64,000 nucleotides of DNA. It comes from SFWF01 sp045638145. Its GTDB lineage: Bacteria; Bacillota; Clostridia; Oscillospirales; Acutalibacteraceae. The stretch lies in contig JAZUAU010000004.1 of NCBI GenBank assembly GCA_045638145.1, positions 24,866 through 88,865 on the forward strand. The letters run 5' to 3'. The position numbers and the translations under genes are program-made. The notes beneath the pieces were generated by a model. It was not told the origin of the DNA and searched no databases. It saw only the letters and a program-made list of their open reading frames with translations. Below, piece after piece: positions 24,147 through 32,511 of the stretch (its first letter is position 1; each line of letters begins with the position of its first letter).

Positions 24147-27100
24147 ATGAAGAAGCAATTTAAAAAATATTTTTTATCACTCGTTTTGTCAATATGTCTT
24201 ATCCTTTTATCGATTTCGCCCGCTGCCGCAGAAACGAACATTGCTGCCATAGCAGATGAAACGACAATAGAATCAACCGAATCTGTAGGTGAAGCTATTT
24301 CATCAGAGCCATCTGCTTTGACCGAAAAATCACTTACTTTGAGCGAAATGCCAGATAATATAAAAAATTTATTATCTTCTGAAAGCGCAAACTCTAAAGT
24401 GTATCTTCATTCCGGTAGCTTTGCCGAAAACGGTGAAGCCGACCCTATGGAGTTATACACCATTCGTACCGAAGACCCTACAACAGGAACAGGCAAGCTT
24501 ATAATCCATTCCACTCCCGTTAAATATATTGATGGGGACGGCAATCTGCAATATATTGATACCGGTATAAAGACTTTATCCGATACGAAGGAATCAAAAT
24601 CGGAATATGCATACGAAAACGCGGCAAACGGCTTTACCGTTCGGTTTGCAAATACCGCAAATAAAGGTATAAATTTCAACAATGCATTTACCTTTGAAGC
24701 AAAATCAGCCTCGGCACTAAAAACAGCGGCTCGTATCGGAGCGGAAAAAGGAAACGGCAAAATAGTTTATCCCGGTGCATTCGGTGCAGATACCGTCATA
24801 GAATATATTAACACCGAAGGCGGTATAAAGGAAAATATCATTCTGAATAAATATACCGGTCAAAACCGTTTTGAGTTTATTTTCCGTTCCGAAACCCATA
24901 TTCCCGTTCTTGAAAATAACGGCGCTAATATACTCATTGTTAAAAAAGATGACCCCAAGGCAGTCGAATACAGATTTTTAAGCCTATATGCTTACGATTC
25001 ATATATCCCCGAAAACGATGCAGCGGCAGAAGCTGAAACCTTCCGCCATATGAACGAGGATTTGTATTATGAGCTCGCGAAAAACGCGGACGGTTCTTAC
25101 ACTATCACGGTAGTTGTTCCAAACGAATATCTTACACATCCAGACATAGTTTACCCCGTAACGATAGATCCGTCTATAACTTTAACCAGTAGCAATAGTA
25201 ACGTTGAAGATACTTTTGTTAATGAGGCTACTCCCAGCACACAGAGCAACGGCTCTCTTGACTATATTCGATTTGGTAAAAAGAGTGGATATAAACATTA
25301 TGGTTATTACAGAATTAAAAATTTACCAAGCTTACCAACAGACGCTAAACTTACTAATGCGTATATAACATTTACTTTCCGTAATGGACAGGATACACCT
25401 ACGGCTTCTTCCGGTGTTCAAATGAGACGACGCGCAATCACATCAGCACAATGGTATGAATCGTCTATAACTTGGAATAATCAACCAAGCGGAGATAGCG
25501 GACTGTTTTCAAACATTATTTACAATGGCATTTATTTAGATTACTTTAATGTGGATGTGCTATGGGAAATTCGAGATTGGTATAGTGGAGATATGCCAAA
25601 TTATGGTATCAACTTTACCTATGCAGATGCAGAATATAACGATTATAACAGCGTGGTATCCTCAGAGGGGGACGCTTCAAGAGCACCTATCTTAACAATA
25701 GAATACAACACCGTTCCTGCAACGGGGGTAACGATAATTCCCGAAAGCGCTACAATGACCGTTGGTCAACAGAGATCGTTCTACGGATATGTATGGCCCT
25801 ATAACGCTTCCAACAGAGATGTAACTTGGTCTTCAAGCCACCCAGCAATTGCTAGCGTTAATAGCAGCACAGGTATTGTTACCGCAAATAAACCGGGAGA
25901 AACTATTATAACAGTAAAAACGGTAGACGGTAATTATACTGCAAATAGTACAGTAACTGTTGTTCCTCAAGACAGCGGTTATGTAGTATTAACGCACGGC
26001 TCTCAGGATTACCGTTATCTTAGTGCCGGCGAGCATAGATGGTTTAAATTTACACCAACAACTACAGGAAGTTATACATTTTTTACATATGGCTCAAAGG
26101 ACACTTTTGGCGAACTGTATGAAGGTTCAACCCTATTAATTGCAGACGACGATCATGGTGAAGCCTTAAATTTCTCAATTGAAACAACATTGATTGCGGG
26201 CGTAGAGTATCGATTAAAGATTCGATATTTTAGCAATTCTACATCCGGATACTATAAATTCAGACTAATAAAAGACGAGCCAACCGAGTCCGGAAACAAC
26301 GATTTTAACAATGCAACTAAGATTGAGATGGGCGAGCGTGTTATAAACCATAAGATAAGCTATGCGGAGGATGTGGATTGGTTTAAGGTTTCTGTTCCGG
26401 CAAACTCTGAGTATCGCTTAAGGATAATGCTGTACAAGCCCAATCTTGATTCAGGGAACGCAAAAGCTGAACTGAAATTCAGTGTTTATACCAGTTCGTC
26501 AGAAAGTAGCCTTGTGGGTGCTGCAATTTGCCATTATGACGATGAACCAACCGGCATTACGATTAGGACAGATAATTATGCCGGAAACAAATGGTTCTAT
26601 ATTAAAATACAGTCCAGCGAAGGTGATTATTCTATTAACAACCGTTACGAACTGTTATGTTCAACGACCGATGAGCCTTACGGTGGTGAGATTTACGGAT
26701 GGGATTATCGAGGCAACAAAAAATCTCCTACCATAAAATACCGATTAGGTAGCGGTATGCAAGATGTTTGGAAGGTTATAGACGGCGTTTCAATAACTTA
26801 TGCGGATTTGTTTGAGGAAGCTGTGGAACGATGGAATGATGTAGATGTCAAAGAAGATGGAACTCCAATGTTTGAAATCAGTAATAACATTTTTGCATCT
26901 ACGGTTAAAGCAAAGCCGTTAACCGATAGTGTTTATGCTTGGAATTATAACCTAACGGCAAATATCGAGCTTAACACAAACACTTTTACAGGATTAACTA
27001 GAATTCAAGCTGTTGATTTGATTTGCCATGAGTTAGGACATTCACTCGGATTGGCTGACCTGTATATTAATTCATCTAGTGGATATACATATATTCCCCC

Positions 27101-27737
27101 AGGATCGACTACGGCTATACCTTTGGATAATAGCGATCATCTAATGTACGGATATGGAGGTGCCGCACAAGACTTGAATAACAACGGGCTTTATCGCTTT
27201 CATAGTAACGATTTGTTTGGTGTGAATAAAATCCAAGGCTGGCTACAGTTGAATAAATATACCGAAGAAGAACTTTATGATGAGGCCGATTATATAGTGA
27301 AAGGCAAGATACTGGAATCTAATCCGTACTCTTATAACGAAACAAATAACGATTTTTATACGCAGGTTAGTATAGAAGTTGAAGAATACTTATATTCAAA
27401 AAACGGTTCCTATGAGAAAAATATTACTTTTTTACAGTTAGGATTGTCGGGTATGGAGTTTTCTGTAGACCCTATTTTCATAGCGGGTGATGAATACGTC
27501 TTATTCCTAAAATATGATCTTTATGGGGAACTATTTGTTGTGGGCGGTCCGCAAGGACGATTTAAAATAATAGAAGACTGTGAGATAGCGATAATAACAA
27601 ACCAAATTGATCTATATATTCAGCAATCCGCAGAAACACTAAATGCAAAAAAGAACACAAATCCTATTGGTGCAGATAAATTTATAGCAGAAGTTAAAAT
27701 GTTGGTTTCTGATAAAATCAAATTAGCAACTAATTGA
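24147..27737 (+). CDS. Secreted multidomain protein with metzincin-type metallopeptidase domain
   Basis: The 1196-residue exported protein has a signal peptide (residues 1-28, ending PAAA). In order I see an N-terminal region of unknown type (about 45-335), a DNRLRE-like beta domain (about 340-523), a bacterial Ig-like (BIG2) domain (about 523-605), and two PPC-like beta domains (about 610-830). A metalloprotease domain follows with H961-E-L-G-H965-S-L-G-L-A-D971 and the Met-turn at M1000 (HLMYG), as in matrixin-like metzincins. The C-terminus (about 1060-1196) resembles TIMP/NTR-like domains. The likely role is cell-surface or extracellular proteolysis. It is 15 bases upstream of a lipoprotein gene with the same C-terminal fold. 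The base composition is more AT-rich than its neighbours, so it may have been acquired. Confidence 0.85.
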   Translation: MKKQFKKYFLSLVLSICLILLSISPAAAETNIAAIADETTIESTESVGEAISSEPSALTEKSLTLSEMPDNIKNLLSSESANSKVYLHSGSFAENGEADPMELYTIRTEDPTTGTGKLIIHSTPVKYIDGDGNLQYIDTGIKTLSDTKESKSEYAYENAANGFTVRFANTANKGINFNNAFTFEAKSASALKTAARIGAEKGNGKIVYPGAFGADTVIEYINTEGGIKENIILNKYTGQNRFEFIFRSETHIPVLENNGANILIVKKDDPKAVEYRFLSLYAYDSYIPENDAAAEAETFRHMNEDLYYELAKNADGSYTITVVVPNEYLTHPDIVYPVTIDPSITLTSSNSNVEDTFVNEATPSTQSNGSLDYIRFGKKSGYKHYGYYRIKNLPSLPTDAKLTNAYITFTFRNGQDTPTASSGVQMRRRAITSAQWYESSITWNNQPSGDSGLFSNIIYNGIYLDYFNVDVLWEIRDWYSGDMPNYGINFTYADAEYNDYNSVVSSEGDASRAPILTIEYNTVPATGVTIIPESATMTVGQQRSFYGYVWPYNASNRDVTWSSSHPAIASVNSSTGIVTANKPGETIITVKTVDGNYTANSTVTVVPQDSGYVVLTHGSQDYRYLSAGEHRWFKFTPTTTGSYTFFTYGSKDTFGELYEGSTLLIADDDHGEALNFSIETTLIAGVEYRLKIRYFSNSTSGYYKFRLIKDEPTESGNNDFNNATKIEMGERVINHKISYAEDVDWFKVSVPANSEYRLRIMLYKPNLDSGNAKAELKFSVYTSSSESSLVGAAICHYDDEPTGITIRTDNYAGNKWFYIKIQSSEGDYSINNRYELLCSTTDEPYGGEIYGWDYRGNKKSPTIKYRLGSGMQDVWKVIDGVSITYADLFEEAVERWNDVDVKEDGTPMFEISNNIFASTVKAKPLTDSVYAWNYNLTANIELNTNTFTGLTRIQAVDLICHELGHSLGLADLYINSSSGYTYIPPGSTTAIPLDNSDHLMYGYGGAAQDLNNNGLYRFHSNDLFGVNKIQGWLQLNKYTEEELYDEADYIVKGKILESNPYSYNETNNDFYTQVSIEVEEYLYSKNGSYEKNITFLQLGLSGMEFSVDPIFIAGDEYVLFLKYDLYGELFVVGGPQGRFKIIEDCEIAIITNQIDLYIQQSAETLNAKKNTNPIGADKFIAEVKMLVSDKIKLATN

Positions 27738-27752
27738 TGAAAGGGATGGAAT

Positions 27753-28577
27753 ATGATAAAGAAAATTCTTCTTTTTGTTATAGCTTTTTCTGTAGTTTTG
27801 CTTTCTTCTTGTACTAAGGAACAGAAATTAGGGCAGATTCATGCGGTTTACTGTGCACGAATGGTTTACGATGCGGCAGTTAACGTGTATTCGGGGACGC
27901 TATTAGAAATAGACCTTTATGAAGATGGCGGAGAACTTATGAGCGATACTTATTATGTAAAAGTGCAAGTCAAAGAAGTTTTTAAAGGAAACTTCAAAGA
28001 GGGAGAGATTGTTAAAGATTTGTCGCCCGAAGGCTTTTCCGAAATTGGCTGCGATTATTTTTTTATGACTGGTGTAGATCCCCAATATGGTTATCATTCG
28101 CACGCATATTATGATGCTGATAATGTCTATTCTGGCGAAATACTGGAAATAGATCTTTTTGAGTTTAAGCGTGAATATGGTCCAACATATAAGGTTAAAG
28201 TAAAAGTAAAAGATGTTTATAGGGGAGATTACAATACCGGTGACATCGTAGAGGAGATTATTTTCGCACGACGCGAAGAAATTCGCGATGATATAATTTT
28301 TATGACTTCTAACGATGATCCTTATTCTCTACAACATAGGCTTGAAGCGACAAATATAGTCTACGGAACATCTAACAACCCCTATAGAATGGTTAAGTTA
28401 TTAGATAACGGAGAGATTGAATATCCATATTTCAGTTTTCCGGGAGAATATGATAATCCATATAGTCGAGGTATTACACCCCCTAAAAACTATGATGAAC
28501 TTATTGCACAGATAAACACACCTATAAGCTATGACGTTAAGCCCTTCGTTCCACCCTTTGAAGTGGAAAATAATTAA
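27753..28577 (+). CDS. Lipoprotein with two TIMP/NTR-like repeats
   Basis: The 274-residue product has a lipobox LLSSC with the lipidated cysteine at C20. Two related segments follow (about 45-110 and 127-195), each with the pattern Y-SG-LEIDL, then VKVxVKxVxxG, then a DYFFMTG or DIIFMTS strand. The same pattern closes the secreted metzincin protein just upstream, and it recalls bacterial TIMP-like domains. I infer an exported partner or inhibitor of that protease, tethered to the membrane. It starts 15 bases after the protease gene, so both probably form one operon. The exact function is unknown. Confidence 0.65.
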   Translation: MIKKILLFVIAFSVVLLSSCTKEQKLGQIHAVYCARMVYDAAVNVYSGTLLEIDLYEDGGELMSDTYYVKVQVKEVFKGNFKEGEIVKDLSPEGFSEIGCDYFFMTGVDPQYGYHSHAYYDADNVYSGEILEIDLFEFKREYGPTYKVKVKVKDVYRGDYNTGDIVEEIIFARREEIRDDIIFMTSNDDPYSLQHRLEATNIVYGTSNNPYRMVKLLDNGEIEYPYFSFPGEYDNPYSRGITPPKNYDELIAQINTPISYDVKPFVPPFEVENN

Positions 28578-28594
28578 AGATCCTGCACAAAAAG

Positions 28595-28615
28595 CGACCC
28601 CGAAGGGTCGTTTTT
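28595..28615 (+). terminator. Terminator after the lipoprotein gene
   Basis: CGACCC / GGGTCG with a four-base loop (28595-28600 with 28605-28610), then TTTTT. Confidence 0.88.
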
Positions 28616-28777
28616 GTAATATAGGTTCACTACAGATAAAAATTTTGCAAATAAATGAATTCAATTATTTTTACGAAAATTTCCAAAAATCATAAATCGG
28701 AAAAAACGAGGAAAAACGAGCAAATTAAAGAAAACAAGAGAATGCAAATGTTATTTTAAAAAATATTAAAATTTCTG

Positions 28778-28806
28778 TTGACAAACCTATTTGCGGTTGA
28801 TATAAT
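28778..28806 (+). promoter_or_regulatory. Consensus promoter of rplM-rpsI
   Basis: TTGACA (28778-28783), 17-base spacer, TATAAT (28801-28806). The perfect match suits highly expressed ribosomal genes. Confidence 0.88.
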
Positions 28807-28851
28807 ACTAAGGCATCTTAAAAGAAGAAATTTTAATTGGAGGAAAGAATT

Positions 28852-29277
28852 ATGTCCACTTTTATGGCAAAACCCGCTGAAGTACAGCGCAAGTGGTACG
28901 TGATCGATGCTGCAGGAAAGCCCCTCGGACGCACCGCTGTCAGAGTTGCAGACCTTCTTCGCGGTAAGGGTAAGCCCGAGTTTACTCCCCACGTTGATTG
29001 CGGCGACCACGTAATCGTTATCAATGCAGACAAAGCAGTTCTCACCGGTAAGAAGCTTGAAAAGAAGTTCTACCGTCATCACACAGGCTACATCGGAAGC
29101 CTCAAAGAGGTTAAGTATGCAACCCTTATGGCTACAAAGCCTGAGTTTGCTATGACCCTCGCAGTTAAGAGTATGGTTCCCGATACCACTATCGGCCGCC
29201 AGGCACTTACCAGACTTCGCGTTTACAAGGGCGCTGAGCATCTTCACGCTGCACAGAAGCCCGAAGTTATCGACTAA
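28852..29277 (+). CDS. rplM: Ribosomal protein L13
   Basis: Large-subunit ribosomal protein L13. I use ATG 28852, behind TTGGAGG, which gives 141 residues beginning MSTFMAKPAEVQRKWYVIDA. The motifs GKPLGRTAVRVADLLRGK, HVDCGDHVIVINADK and the C-terminal LRVYKGAEHLHAAQKPE are typical. Codon use is strongly biased. It pairs with rpsI in the usual order. Confidence 0.98.
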   Translation: MSTFMAKPAEVQRKWYVIDAAGKPLGRTAVRVADLLRGKGKPEFTPHVDCGDHVIVINADKAVLTGKKLEKKFYRHHTGYIGSLKEVKYATLMATKPEFAMTLAVKSMVPDTTIGRQALTRLRVYKGAEHLHAAQKPEVID

Positions 29278-29294
29278 GAAAGGAGCACAGAGTA

Positions 29295-29693
29295 ATGATT
29301 GAAGGAAAGCCTTATTTTTACGGAACCGGCAGAAGAAAGAGCTCTGTTGCCCGCGTTCGTGTTTACAACGGTACAGGTAAGATTATAATCAACGACCGTG
29401 AGATCGACGATTATTTCGGACTTGAGACCTTAAAGCTCATCGTACGTCAGCCCCTCGCCCTCACCGACACCCTCGGCAAGTTCGATATCGTTTGCCGTGT
29501 TGCAGGCGGCGGTGTTACCGGCCAGGCAGGCGCTATCCGTCACGGCCTCTCCCGTGCACTTCTCCAGTACGACGAGGAACTCCGCGCTACACTCAAGAAG
29601 GCAGGATTCCTCACTCGCGACCCGAGAATGAAGGAAAGAAAGAAGTACGGACTCAAGGCTGCACGTCGTGCACCCCAGTTCTCAAAGCGTTAA
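29295..29693 (+). CDS. rpsI: Ribosomal protein S9
   Basis: Small-subunit protein S9, 132 residues, starting 17 bases after rplM behind AAAGGAGCACAG. Typical features are YGTGRRKSSVARVRV near the start and the C-terminal basic tail KYGLKAARRAPQFSKR, whose last residues reach the ribosomal P site. A terminator follows. Confidence 0.98.
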   Translation: MIEGKPYFYGTGRRKSSVARVRVYNGTGKIIINDREIDDYFGLETLKLIVRQPLALTDTLGKFDIVCRVAGGGVTGQAGAIRHGLSRALLQYDEELRATLKKAGFLTRDPRMKERKKYGLKAARRAPQFSKR

Positions 29694-29712
29694 TTATATT
29701 ATCGCAAAATTC

Positions 29713-29745
29713 AAGGCTCTGTGGGTTTCCACGGAGCCTTTTCTT
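29713..29745 (+). terminator. Terminator after rpsI
   Basis: AAGGCTCTGTG / CACGGAGCCTT stem followed by TTCTTATT. Confidence 0.85.
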
Positions 29746-29763
29746 ATTAACGCTTTGAGAACA

Positions 29764-29915
29764 ACTATGATTGCCTTGCGGCAAGTTATGAGTTATGAAC
29801 GGCTTGCGCCGTGTTATGAGTTGCCTTACGGCACCACTGATTTGGTCGGGCAATCATATCATAACTTTTGTCAACGACAAAATCATAACTGCGCAATAGC
29901 GCATCATAACTAAAC
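29764..29915. repeat. Array of short hairpins joined by GTTATGA / TCATAAC
   Basis: At least five small hairpins (TGCCTTGCGGCA, CGGCTTGCGCCG, TGCCTTACGGCA, TTTTGTCAACGACAAAA, GCGCAATAGCGC) are separated by GTTATGA in the left half and by its complement TCATAAC in the right half. The whole block is therefore a composite inverted repeat. Open frames across it are spurious. Confidence 0.7.
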
Positions 29916-29939
29916 ACATAAAACCCCGAAACATCAAGA

Positions 29940-30130
29940 CAAGGGACGGCTCTCTGTTTTCTTTTATCTTTACATACATTTGTATGTAAAGGCGCGAATT
30001 TGCCAGATCGTCTCTACAGCATTTCCCTACAATGCGCCGCAGGAGATTCCCCCGTTGGGGGAAATGTCCGCAGGACAAAAGGGGTGCCGTCTCTGGCTGA
30101 GGAACCTTCCCTCGGCCCTTTGCCCTTGGC
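29940..30130. repeat. Mixed palindromic intergenic repeats
   Basis: Contains GGGACGGCTCTCTG (about 29943-29956, related to the repeat at 16616), the palindrome CTTTACATACA-TT-TGTATGTAAAG (29968-29991), TTCCCCCGTTGGGGGAA (30047-30063) and TGTCCGCAGGACA (30065-30077). From experience, repeats of this look are common between genes in Clostridia and are often mis-annotated as hypothetical proteins. Confidence 0.6.
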
Positions 30131-30409
30131 GCTTGGCCCTCATATTTTTAGTTTCGCGGGCTATTCTCAAAATCACTCCGAATTATTAATCAACCTTTCA
30201 TTTTCCTATTGATAATAGAAATAAAAAGTGGTAAAATCTATCTGTAATAAATTTTTGTGCATAATATAAATATCGGTTAAAGCTATAATTTTGTTAGGGA
30301 CGGTACCACGCCTTAATTCGATGCTTGGGCTAGATTAAAATTGTATGCATTACGTTTGCAATACTCGGACATTCAAGTCATAAGATAAAATCAAAAAGGA
30401 TGATATAAG
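30131..30409 (+). promoter_or_regulatory. ddh upstream region with candidate promoter
   Basis: TTGATA (30209-30214), 17-base spacer, TAAAAT (30232-30237) preceded by GTGG. This leaves a leader of about 165 bases, in which I recognise no known riboswitch; a GGGACGGTACC repeat fragment lies near 30298. The ribosome site AGGATGA precedes the ATG at 30410. Confidence 0.5.
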
Positions 30410-31393
30410 ATGAAAATCAGAATAGGAATTATGGGATACGGTAACCTTGGCCGAGGAATTGAAGCCGCTGTCCGTCAGAATCCCGATACCGAGCTTGTTG
30501 CCGTCTTTTCAAGACGCGACCCCTCATCTGTAGTGACAAAAACGGGTGTGCCCGTATATTCTGCAGATGATATTTTAGAATTTAAGGATGAAATAGACGT
30601 TCTTGTGCTTTGCGGCGGCTCGGCAACCGACCTGCCGGTACAGACACCCCTTTATGCCGAGAATTTCACAGTTGTTGACAGTTTTGATACCCATGCTAAA
30701 ATCCCCGAGCATTTTGAAAATGTTGATGCGGCGGCAAAGAAAAACGGAAATATTGCGGTTATTTCCTGCGGTTGGGATCCCGGTATGTTCTCACTGAACA
30801 GACTTTATGCATCGGCAGTGCTTCCTGACGGAAAGGATTACACCTTCTGGGGCAAGGGAGTGAGCCAGGGTCATTCGGATGCCATTAGAAGAATTGACGG
30901 AGTTGTTGATGCGAAGCAGTACACCATTCCGATAGAAGAGGCACTCGAGGCCGTCAGAAGCGGTAAAAACCCCGAGCTGTCTGTTCGTGAAAAGCATCTT
31001 CGCGAGTGCTTTGTTGTAGCCGAGGAGGGTGCGGACAAGGCAAGAATTGAAGAGGAAATCAAGACTATGCCGAACTATTTTGCCGACTATGATACCATAG
31101 TTCATTTTATCTCGGCAGAGGAATTACGCCGCAACCATTCGGGAATCCCACACGGCGGTTTCGTTATCAGAAGCGGCAAAACAGGTTTAAATTGCGAGAA
31201 TAATCACATAATCGAGTATAGCCTGAAGCTTGATTCAAACCCCGAGTTCACCTCAAGCGTAATAGTGGCTTACGCCCGTGCCGCTTATCGTATGAAGATA
31301 GAGGGAATGAGCGGCTGTAAAACCGTTTTTGACATTCCTCCTGCATATCTCAGCGCAAAATCAGGCGAAGAACTCAGAAAAACAATGTTGTAG
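30410..31393 (+). CDS. ddh: meso-Diaminopimelate dehydrogenase
   Basis: NADPH-dependent enzyme that makes meso-diaminopimelate directly from tetrahydrodipicolinate, giving lysine and peptidoglycan precursors in one step. The 327-residue product has an N-terminal Rossmann motif IGIMGYGNLGRGIEAAV, then CGGSATDLPVQTP, the substrate-site segment SCGWDPGMFSLNR, and WGKGVSQGHSDAIRRIDGV (19 residues). Length fits Ddh of Clostridia and Corynebacteria. It stands alone, with a shared bidirectional terminator downstream. Confidence 0.94.
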   Translation: MKIRIGIMGYGNLGRGIEAAVRQNPDTELVAVFSRRDPSSVVTKTGVPVYSADDILEFKDEIDVLVLCGGSATDLPVQTPLYAENFTVVDSFDTHAKIPEHFENVDAAAKKNGNIAVISCGWDPGMFSLNRLYASAVLPDGKDYTFWGKGVSQGHSDAIRRIDGVVDAKQYTIPIEEALEAVRSGKNPELSVREKHLRECFVVAEEGADKARIEEEIKTMPNYFADYDTIVHFISAEELRRNHSGIPHGGFVIRSGKTGLNCENNHIIEYSLKLDSNPEFTSSVIVAYARAAYRMKIEGMSGCKTVFDIPPAYLSAKSGEELRKTML

Positions 31394-31417
31394 CATTAAA
31401 TATTATAATATAAAAAG

Positions 31418-31450
31418 AGAGTCAACCGCATTTCTGCGGTTGACTTTAAT
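31418..31450. terminator. Bidirectional terminator between ddh and the antisense mini-gene
   Basis: AGTCAACCGCA / TGCGGTTGACT, perfect 11-bp stem. On the minus strand it is followed by CTCTTTTT, the better terminator; on the plus strand by TTAATTA. Confidence 0.85.
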
Positions 31451-31532
31451 TACTTATACATTGGAGTAAATTCCTTTTATAAAATGTTTTGAATTATAGG
31501 ACTTAATAGAACTTTGGACTCACCACTTTCTT

Positions 31533-31574
31533 TTAAATTCTAACTCTTAAGTTCGGTTCGATTTCCCAAGTCAT
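31533..31574 (-). CDS. Possible 13-residue peptide in an antisense mini-transcript
   Basis: On the minus strand, ATG 31574 lies 8 bases after GAAAGGA and opens MTWEIEPNLRVRI, then TAA. It sits inside a complete unit of about 205 nucleotides: promoter at 31656-31628 and terminator at 31446-31416. The RNA itself may be the product, with the peptide incidental. No family was recognised. Confidence 0.4.
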   Translation of the reverse strand: MTWEIEPNLRVRI

Positions 31575-31627
31575 GGGTATCAGTCCTTTCAGTAGATTTT
31601 TCTTATAGTCTCTTTTTCTGTGTCTTT

Positions 31628-31656
31628 AATATACCACATTATGCACACTTTGTCAA
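31628..31656 (-). promoter_or_regulatory. Promoter of the antisense mini-transcript
   Basis: On the minus strand, TTGACA (31656-31651), 17-base spacer, TATATT (31633-31628), with TGTGG directly before the -10. Confidence 0.75.
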
Positions 31657-31702
31657 GTAAAAGTTAATAAAAATTGTGAAAAATATTCAAAAAAGTTAAT
31701 TC

Positions 31703-31731
31703 TTTACAAGAATTGCTAGTTGTGGTATAAT
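31703..31731 (+). promoter_or_regulatory. Promoter of luxS
   Basis: TTTACA (31703-31708), 17-base spacer, TATAAT (31726-31731) with TGTGG before the -10. Confidence 0.8.
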
Positions 31732-31750
31732 TAAATTTAGAGGTGTTAAA

Positions 31751-32206
31751 ATGAAAAAGATTGCAAGCTTCGAAGTCAACCACGATACACTCGAAAAGGG
31801 AATGTACATTTCCCGAATTGACGGCGATGTTGTGACATACGATATAAGAATGAAAAAACCCAACGGCGGAGATTATCTCGGCACTGCCGAGGCACACACA
31901 ATGGAGCATCTTTTTGCAACCTATGCCAGAAACATAACCGAGGGTGAACAGATAGTTTATGTCGGTCCTATGGGCTGCCGCACCGGATTTTATTTTTTAA
32001 CCCGTGACACCATATCAAACGTGCGCGCTATAGAAATTGTGCGTGAAACTATGGAATTTATAGTGAGTTTTGAGGGAGATATCCCCGGAAATACAAGTGT
32101 GGAATGCGGAAACTATCTCGAGCACGATTTAGAGGGCGCGAAGGCGGTAGCTTCAGATATGTGTGATATCTTGTCTTCGTGGAAAACACAAGATTTAGAA
32201 TACTGA
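31751..32206 (+). CDS. luxS: S-ribosylhomocysteine lyase
   Basis: Cleaves S-ribosylhomocysteine to homocysteine and the autoinducer-2 precursor DPD in the activated methyl cycle. The 151-residue protein carries the metal site H49-T-M-E-H53, the motif GPMGCRTGFYF with C76, and CGNYLEHDLEGAKA near the C-terminus, which provides the third metal ligand. Length matches the family. The ATG follows AGAGGTGTTAAA. It stands alone with its own promoter and terminator; no pfs gene is adjacent. Confidence 0.97.
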   Translation: MKKIASFEVNHDTLEKGMYISRIDGDVVTYDIRMKKPNGGDYLGTAEAHTMEHLFATYARNITEGEQIVYVGPMGCRTGFYFLTRDTISNVRAIEIVRETMEFIVSFEGDIPGNTSVECGNYLEHDLEGAKAVASDMCDILSSWKTQDLEY

Positions 32207-32234
32207 AAAAACAGTCGAAAACCGACTGTTTTTT
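32206..32234 (+). terminator. Terminator after luxS
   Basis: AAAAAACAGTCG / CGACTGTTTTTT stem with a short A-rich loop. Confidence 0.9.
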
Positions 32235-32239
32235 GCTTT

Positions 32240-32511
32240 TATGCAACCGAAAAAATCGGCATTTTGATTTACATAACATTATTATCGGTAAATGGATTAT
32301 TCACAAGTTTTAAAGTTTTTAACTGAGTTGTTAACATTTTTTTAGCGGAAATTGGCTTAAAATCAGCTTATACACCTTAAAAATGTTAATTAATATGTGG
32401 ATAAAGTTAATAACTTATGCGGTTGGCTATGTTTACATAATCATTAAAAATTGTTGAAAAAGATAAAAAATTGCAACAATTTTCCATATGTCAATGGAAG
32501 GTGCTTGTGCA
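32240..32511. other. AT-rich spacer with DnaA-box matches
   Basis: TTATTCACA (32297-32305) and TGTGGATAA (32396-32404, the complement of TTATCCACA) match the DnaA box; TTATACACC (32368-32376) is one base off. They lie within 108 bases of very AT-rich DNA with no gene. dnaA and dnaN are not nearby, so a secondary DnaA-binding site is more likely than the origin. Confidence 0.45.

Noticed and set aside
30000..30212. Open frames of about 70 codons in the rpsI-ddh gap
   Set aside because: They are built from palindromic repeat DNA (TTCCCCCGTTGGGGGAA and others) without ribosome sites; such frames are common artefacts.
31550..31565. TTCGGTTCGATTTCCC resembling a tRNA T-arm
   Set aside because: No acceptor, D-arm or anticodon stem can be formed around it; on the opposite strand it is part of the mini-transcript.
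32240..32511. Calling the DnaA-box spacer the chromosomal origin
   Set aside because: dnaA, dnaN, rpmH or gyrase genes are not nearby, and only two or three boxes are present.
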